NCBI RefSeq assembly: GCF_029168945.1 | Contig: NC_083603.1 | Location: 46,572,406-46,636,405, forward strand | DNA: 64,000 nt | Direction of reading: 5' to 3' | From: Cannabis sativa | Taxonomy: Eukaryota; Streptophyta; Magnoliopsida; Rosales; Cannabaceae | Part shown: positions 59,040 through 64,000 of the stretch, piece by piece | Position numbering within the stretch: the first letter of the stretch is position 1 | Layout of the letters: every line of letters begins with the position of its first letter | Notes under the pieces: generated by a model | Seen by the model: only the letters and a program-made list of their open reading frames with translations | Database searches by the model: none | Told to the model about the DNA's origin: nothing | Made by a program: the position numbers and the translations under genes

Positions 59040-60656
59040 GCTGCAAAATCTCCAGGATTTTCGAAAAGAGTAAGATCTCAGGTAAAAAGATTTGTTCCCA
59101 CTTGTCATTTTTGTGGTAGAAAATGACATATCAGACCTAAATGTTTCACGTTGAAAAATCTGTTTAAAACAAATTATTTTAATAACTTGGAAAAATCTCA
59201 AAAGAAACATAAAGGTTTGAAACAAATATGGGTGAAAAAGAATTGTCTAGCTGGTTTTTCTGATAAAACTGCTGCATCTCAAATGTGGTATTTTGACAGT
59301 GGTTTTTCTAGACATATGACACGTGACAAGGACTTTTTGACTAACATTCGGCCTATGCAATGTGGAGAAGTCACCTTTGGTAATGGCTTATCTGGAAAAG
59401 TTGTTGGTATGGGAACTCTAAATTTTGAAGGGTTACCTAGACTGAAAAATGTGATGTTAGTTGAAGGATTGAGGGCTAATTTACTTAGCATTAGTCAAAT
59501 TTGTGACCAAGGGTTTACTGTTTCATTTGATAGTGATCATTTCTATGTTCTGAATAATGATAATGAATGTATCTTGCAGGGATTTCGATCCAATGATAAC
59601 TGTTACACTCTAACCCCTGTGTTTACTTGTCATTCAGCTATCAACAATACCACAGATCTGTGGCATGCCAAGCTTGGGCATATTAATTATAAAAACCTGA
59701 AAAAATTGTCAAATGCAGGTATTGTTCGAGGACTTCCCAAGCTTGGTAAGGAATGTGTTGGTAAGTGTGAACCGTGTCAACTTGGGAAGTAATTAAAAAT
59801 CACTCACAAACCTGTGTCTGATATCAATACCTCAAAAGTATTGGAATTGCTTCACATGGATCTTATGGGTCCAATCCAAGTTGAAAGTTTGAATGGTAAA
59901 CGATATATCTTTGTTTGTGTTGATGATTTCTCTCGTTTTACTTGGGTAGATTTCTTAAGAGAAAAGTCTGACACTTTTGATGCATTTAAAACTCTTTGTT
60001 TGAGATTAAGAGTTGAGAAAGGTTGTAATATTGGAAAAATTGTTCGAATTCGAAGTGATCATGGTAAGGAGTTTGAAAATTCTGTGTATGATGATTTTTG
60101 CAAGTCTACAGGTATAACTCATGAATTTTTAGCTCCCAAAACTCCTCAACAAAATGGAGTTGATAAGAGGAAGAATCGAACATTACAGGAAATGGCAAGA
60201 GTGATGTTAAATAGCAAGAAGTTGACAAAGCGCTTATGGGCTGAAGCTATTAACACAGCTTGCTATATAATAAACAGAGTGTTTATTCATCCAGGTACCT
60301 CAAAAACATCTTATGAAATCTGGAAAGGTAAGCGCCCCAATGTAAGTCATTTTCATGTTTTTGGTTGTGTGTGTTATGTTTATAGAGATCATGAACATAT
60401 TGGTAAATTTGATGCTAAAAGTGATGTTGGTGTGTTTATTGGATATTCCTTAAACAGTAGAGCTTATCGTGTTTACAACATGAGAACTCAAACTGTTTTG
60501 GAATCAGCTAATGTGGTTGTTGATGATTTTAAAGATTTTTCAGAGTTTTCCACAGAAGCCAAGATAGAAAGTCTCATGGATGCTCCTCCAGAAGCAGCAA
60601 AAGCAGATCCTGATGCAGCAGAACCCATTTTTGATGCTGCAAATGACGAATCTTGA
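59040..60656 (+). pseudogene. Sirevirus pol, second finger, protease and integrase
   Basis: The frame starts with a second finger CHFCGRK-stop-HIRPKC, where a TGA (59124-59126) replaces the usual Gly codon. The protease site WYFDSGFSRHMT keeps the Asp but has Phe for the usual Cys. The integrase zinc domain (LWHAKLGHINYKNL ... CEPCQLGK) is followed by a TAA at 59790-59792. In the core, the two Asp motifs (HMDLMGP, IRSDHGKEF) are present. The catalytic Glu in the NGVxERKNR motif is replaced by Lys. A TGA at 60654-60656 and a frame change end this part. Confidence 0.88.
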
Positions 60657-62317
60657 CTCATCCAAACATCATCACTGATTCTATTCAGAAAGAACCAAGC
60701 ACCAGAGTCAAATTGAATCATCCAAAAGATCTCATTCTTGGAAATCCTGAAGAAAGCATGGTAACTCGCAGAAGGTATGTTAATTTAATCAACTTTCTTT
60801 GTTTCGTGTCTCAATATGAACCGAAAAATGTGAAGGAAGCCATGACCTTTGAGAAATGGCTCAATGCAATGCAAGAGGAACTCAACCAATTTGTTCGCAA
60901 CAAGGTATGGATTTTGGTCCGAAGACCAAAAGGTATAAATGTAATTGGAACAAAGTGGTTATTTAAAAATAAAAGTGATGAGTTCGGTACAATTGTGAGA
61001 AACAAGGCTCGTTTGGTGGCACAAGGATACACACAGGTAGAAGGTATTGATTTTGATGAAACTTTTGCTCCTCTTGCAAGATTAGAATCAATTCGTTTAC
61101 TTTTGTCTATTGCTTGTATTTTGAATATTAAATTATTTCAAATGGATGTGAAATCTGCCTTCCTAAATGGTATGTTGAATGAGGAAGTTTATGTTGAGCA
61201 ACCAAAAGGATTTGAAGATCCTCAATTTCCAGACCATGTGTACAAACTTGAAAAAGCTTTGTATGGTCTAAAACAAGCTCCTCGAGCTTGGTATGAAAGG
61301 TTGACTCAATTTTTACTTTCTCATGACTATCAAAGAGGTAGTGTGGATAAAACTCTTTTCATCAAGCATATAAAATCTGATTTTATCATTGCTCAAATTT
61401 ATGTTGATGATATAGTTTTTGGTTCTACATCTAACCATGAAGTGCAGGTATTTGTTGATCAAATAAAAAGTGAATTTGAAATGAGCATGGTTGGTGAGCT
61501 TACTTTCTTTTTGGGTCTTCAAGTGAGACAAATGGAAGGAGGTACATTTGTATCTCAAAGTAAGTATGCTAAGAACCTTGTCAAGAAATTTGGCCTTGAA
61601 TCGGCTAAGCAGGTAAGTACTCCAATGAGCACCACATTAAAATTGACAAAAGATGAGAATGGAGTAAAGGTAGACACTACACTGTAGCGTAGCATGATTG
61701 GAAGTCTTTTGTATTTAACTGCTAGTCGTCCTGATATTTGTTACAGTGTGGGAGTGTGTGCTAGATATCAAAGTAATCCTATGGAATCTCATGTATCAGC
61801 TGTAAAAAGGATTATTAGATATGTTAATAGCACTTCTGATTATGGAATTTGGTACTCGAAAGATACTAATTCTAATCTTGCTTGTTTTAGTGATGCAGAT
61901 TGGGCAGGCAATGCTGATGATCGAAAGAGCACAAGTGGAGGGTGTTTCTTTCTTGGGAATAATCTAGTATCTTGGCATAGCAAGAAACAAAATTCCATCT
62001 CCTTGTCCACTACCGAAGTTGAGTACATAGCTGCTGGCAGTTGTTGTACTCAATTGTTATGGGTGAAACAAATGCTGATTGATTATGAATTTGAATTGGG
62101 TGTTTTGACTATTTTTTGTGATAACACTAGTGCCATAAATATTTTCAAAAATCCTGTTCAACATTCTAGAACAAAGCACATTGATATAAGGCATCACTTT
62201 ATCAGGGAACTTGTTGAAAATAAATCATTGCAATTAGAATATGTTGATACTGAAAAACAATTAGCTGATATTTTCACAAAGGCCCTAGATGCAAGCCGCT
62301 TTGACTCCCTCAGTTAG
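60653..62317 (+). pseudogene. Sirevirus pol, reverse transcriptase and RNase H
   Basis: The frame runs from about 60653 to a TAG at 61685-61687, then continues unchanged to a stop at 62315-62317. RT motifs are intact: [43 protein letters not shown] and the catalytic IYVDDIVFG. The stop replaces the Tyr codon of the conserved LYRSMIGSLLYLT. RNase H has CFSDADWAG, STTEVEYIA (usual Ala is Val), IFCDNTSAINI and KHIDIRHHFIRE. Apart from that stop, this half is well preserved. Confidence 0.9.
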
Positions 62318-63523
62318 TCTTTGGGAGTTTGCATTGTTTAAATCTCTCTTGTTCATATTTTTGTACAATATTGTTATGTGGTTCTTTTATAGCTTTTAAT
62401 CTTCTCTCATTGTATTTTGACAAATCATGTTTATGCTTTTGGATTATAATTAGTTAGGATCTCATTCGTATCATACTTTGTGATGTTGTGTTAAAAGGTT
62501 CATGTTACTCTTTATTTGTGTCTAGGATTAAATAATGTTCTTATACAGAGTTGAGCAATTTTTGTTTCAGTCTTGTCAGGCCCCTTGCTGGAATAGAGCT
62601 ACCCATACTGAGGTGTGAAAGCCATCTGTTGAGTAAGCTAGAACATTGTAATTAGCAACTATGATGAGGATGCACTACCATAGAAAAGGGCTACCTTCAG
62701 TATGGTGTGATAGCATCCAGTTGCGGGATCAATTTGAAAAAGGCAAAAATGAAAAATCTTGCCAAGGACAATGATCCTATTTTCACTGCACACACTTATG
62801 TCTGACAAGTGTGTTCAAATTTGTAAGTCTCCTCTACTGAAGTAAATTGATAATCCTGATTCATAATTTTTAGTAACATGCATATCTTTTTCCTCAACAT
62901 CAGTTAAGTATGATTTGTTCCTGAGATACTAATTAGTTATTTTCTTTAAAAAGCATAACATGTATTTTAATTTGTCAATTTTCAATAATTTTTGATTCCA
63001 TTGCTTGTATAAAATCTCATATATTTATTGTACACATTTTATTTTATTTTCGGTTTCTTAAAAAATAAAAATAAAAAATATATAAAAAAAAATAATAAAA
63101 AGGAGAGGGAGGCGTGTGGCTTGATTCATGGGCTAAGGAAATTTTGTGCTTAAATGGTAAGTATCAACATTTATTCTTCTTTGATTTATTTTGATATGTT
63201 TCCAATTAAAGATTAATCTTTATATGGTAATGTGTCTTTATTCTTGAAAGATTGCTTTATTTTTGGAAATATTATTGGCAATTCTAGTTTCCTTTTATTT
63301 TTATTTTTTTTTAAAAAAAGGGAAAGGAGTTGAGGAGTGGGCGGTTTCCTTTTATGTGTTCATGGGCTGGGGGTTTCCATTTAAACTTTCAAAATTGGTT
63401 TCCTTTTCTTGTCTTGCTTCCAAGTTTATATAAATCAATCTTTGTCATTTAACTCACCACCTACCCGAACCCTCTTTCTTGTTCCTTGTGTTGTTTCTGT
63501 TCATCTTCTCTTTCAGATCCAAA
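62318..63523 (+). other. Non-coding stretch between Sirevirus pol and third ORF
   Basis: About 1.2 kb without a coding frame. A TATA box TATATAAAT is at 63427-63435. A pyrimidine-rich run ends in TTCAG at 63512-63516, 7 bases before the ATG at 63524, and looks like a splice acceptor. These could produce a separate or spliced message for the third ORF. Confidence 0.5.
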
Positions 63524-64000
63524 ATGGTGAGAACCAAGAATCTAGGGCTCACTAAAAAGTTGGAAGAAACCGTTGCAACTCCTTCCAATGCTCCCCCTGC
63601 TGCTTCAGAGCATCCTCCTGCTGTTGCAAAACCTGGAGATTCATCGCTTCCCCAGCATGAATCTCAAACCGAGAAGCCAAAACGTCCACCCAAGCAAGTT
63701 GTTCGCAAATCGGTAAGACCTCTTCGCACCTGGTCTTCTTCATCTGAATCTTCAAAGGAATCTCCTCCTCCGTTGGCAGTTCCCCCTCCTGCTGCATCAA
63801 TTCCTGGCTCCACTCCAACAGGCCCTTCTACTCAAACACGAGCCCAGCAAGCCTCTGCTGAGAAGGAACTTCGAGCCTCTCAATCTCGTGATAAGACAGT
63901 CCCTCCAGCCAAGAAGAAACTCAAGACTAATCCACCCTCGGCCTCTTCAAGTTCAGAAGAAGAGGATCCAATGGAAGTCTCTTCAGACAAATCAGTGTCT
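63524..64000 (+). CDS. Sirevirus third ORF (env-like position), partial, 159 codons visible
   Basis: The frame starts MVRTKNLGLTKKLEETV and is open to the window edge. The visible part is rich in Pro, Ser, Ala and Lys (PLRTWSSSSESSKESPPP, SASSSSEEEDPMEV) with no membrane segment or enzyme motif. Position after pol and this start style match the extra ORF of Sireviruses, often called env-like though its function is unproven. It lacks stops while gag-pol carries several, but the visible part is short and low in complexity. The opposite-strand frame at 63552-63818 is its shadow. Confidence 0.7.
   Translation, partial: MVRTKNLGLTKKLEETVATPSNAPPAASEHPPAVAKPGDSSLPQHESQTEKPKRPPKQVVRKSVRPLRTWSSSSESSKESPPPLAVPPPAASIPGSTPTGPSTQTRAQQASAEKELRASQSRDKTVPPAKKKLKTNPPSASSSSEEEDPMEVSSDKSVS

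Larger units (their letters stand above)
56372..64000 (+). mobile_element. Sirevirus-type Ty1-copia element, 3' end beyond window
   Basis: The parts in order are a 5' LTR (about 56372-57442), PBS (57443), gag, protease, integrase, RT/RNase H (to 62317), a 1.2-kb non-coding stretch and a third ORF (63524 onward). This order, with a second CCHC-type finger before the protease and an extra ORF after pol, is characteristic of Sireviruses. The coding part of gag-pol carries several inactivating changes. The 3' LTR and target duplication are outside. Confidence 0.85.

Noticed and set aside
63552..63818. 88-codon frame on the minus strand, Gln/Glu-rich
   Set aside because: It mirrors the Pro/Ser/Ala-rich plus-strand ORF that has the start context and position of a Sirevirus third ORF.
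1..64000. tRNA, rRNA, CRISPR array, bacterial operon or organelle insert
   Set aside because: I saw no A/B box pair in a cloverleaf context, no rRNA, no regular spaced repeats and no bacterial or organellar genes. The TGGTATCAGAGC-like sites are retroelement primer sites.

Overview
The window is an AT-rich piece of plant nuclear genome, almost certainly from a eudicot. The genes have many short introns with GT-AG borders, and the encoded proteins (AP-1 mu, TAR2-like auxin aminotransferase, DUF1421, OCRE/G-patch, FIP37) are those of an angiosperm. The repeats are also plant types: Ty1-copia including Sirevirus, L1-type LINE with DUF4283, Helitrons, TRIM, Tourist-like MITEs. I cannot fix the species from sequence alone.

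Layout. 1-1106: end of a Ty1-copia element (RT tail, RNase H, polypurine tract, short LTR). 1107-5428: two Helitrons, one inserted into the 5' end of the other, with MITEs inside. 5429-7589: broken LINE. 7590-11260: remains of a non-autonomous LTR element (minus strand) split by a 1.9-kb solo LTR with a perfect 5-bp target duplication. 12683-16718: AP1M (+). 17.8-23.8 kb: decayed Sirevirus-type LTR, two copies of one foldback MITE, a microsatellite and a multi-hairpin repeat. 23828-28231: TAR2-like gene (-). 29603-30461: Tourist-like MITE carrying a complete TRIM. 31.0-37.1 kb: Helitron 5' end, decayed copia pol, a gypsy RT scrap, a second non-autonomous LTR and gag-like ORFs. 37.1-40.8 kb: AT-rich sequence with a degenerate tandem array. 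40801-42926: DUF1421 gene (-). 43176-46154: OCRE/G-patch gene (+), head-to-head with it. 46.3-49.7 kb: insertion with a second Tourist-like MITE. 49929-53468: FIP37 (-). 54569-56371: truncated LTR and gag-like pseudogene. 56372-64000: Sirevirus with broken gag-pol and a still-open third ORF that runs off the window.

How the genes relate. The five host genes look intact and unlinked by pathway: vesicle sorting (AP1M), auxin synthesis (TAR2-like), and an RNA-processing pair close together (OCRE/G-patch, presumably splicing; FIP37, m6A methylation). The DUF1421 and OCRE/G-patch genes share a 249-bp gap between start codons and so probably a bidirectional promoter. I found no previously undescribed biological system. 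The most informative novelties are the nested transposons, whose borders can be read to the base, and unusual gene-structure details: an in-frame GC-AG intron and an in-frame upstream ATG in FIP37.
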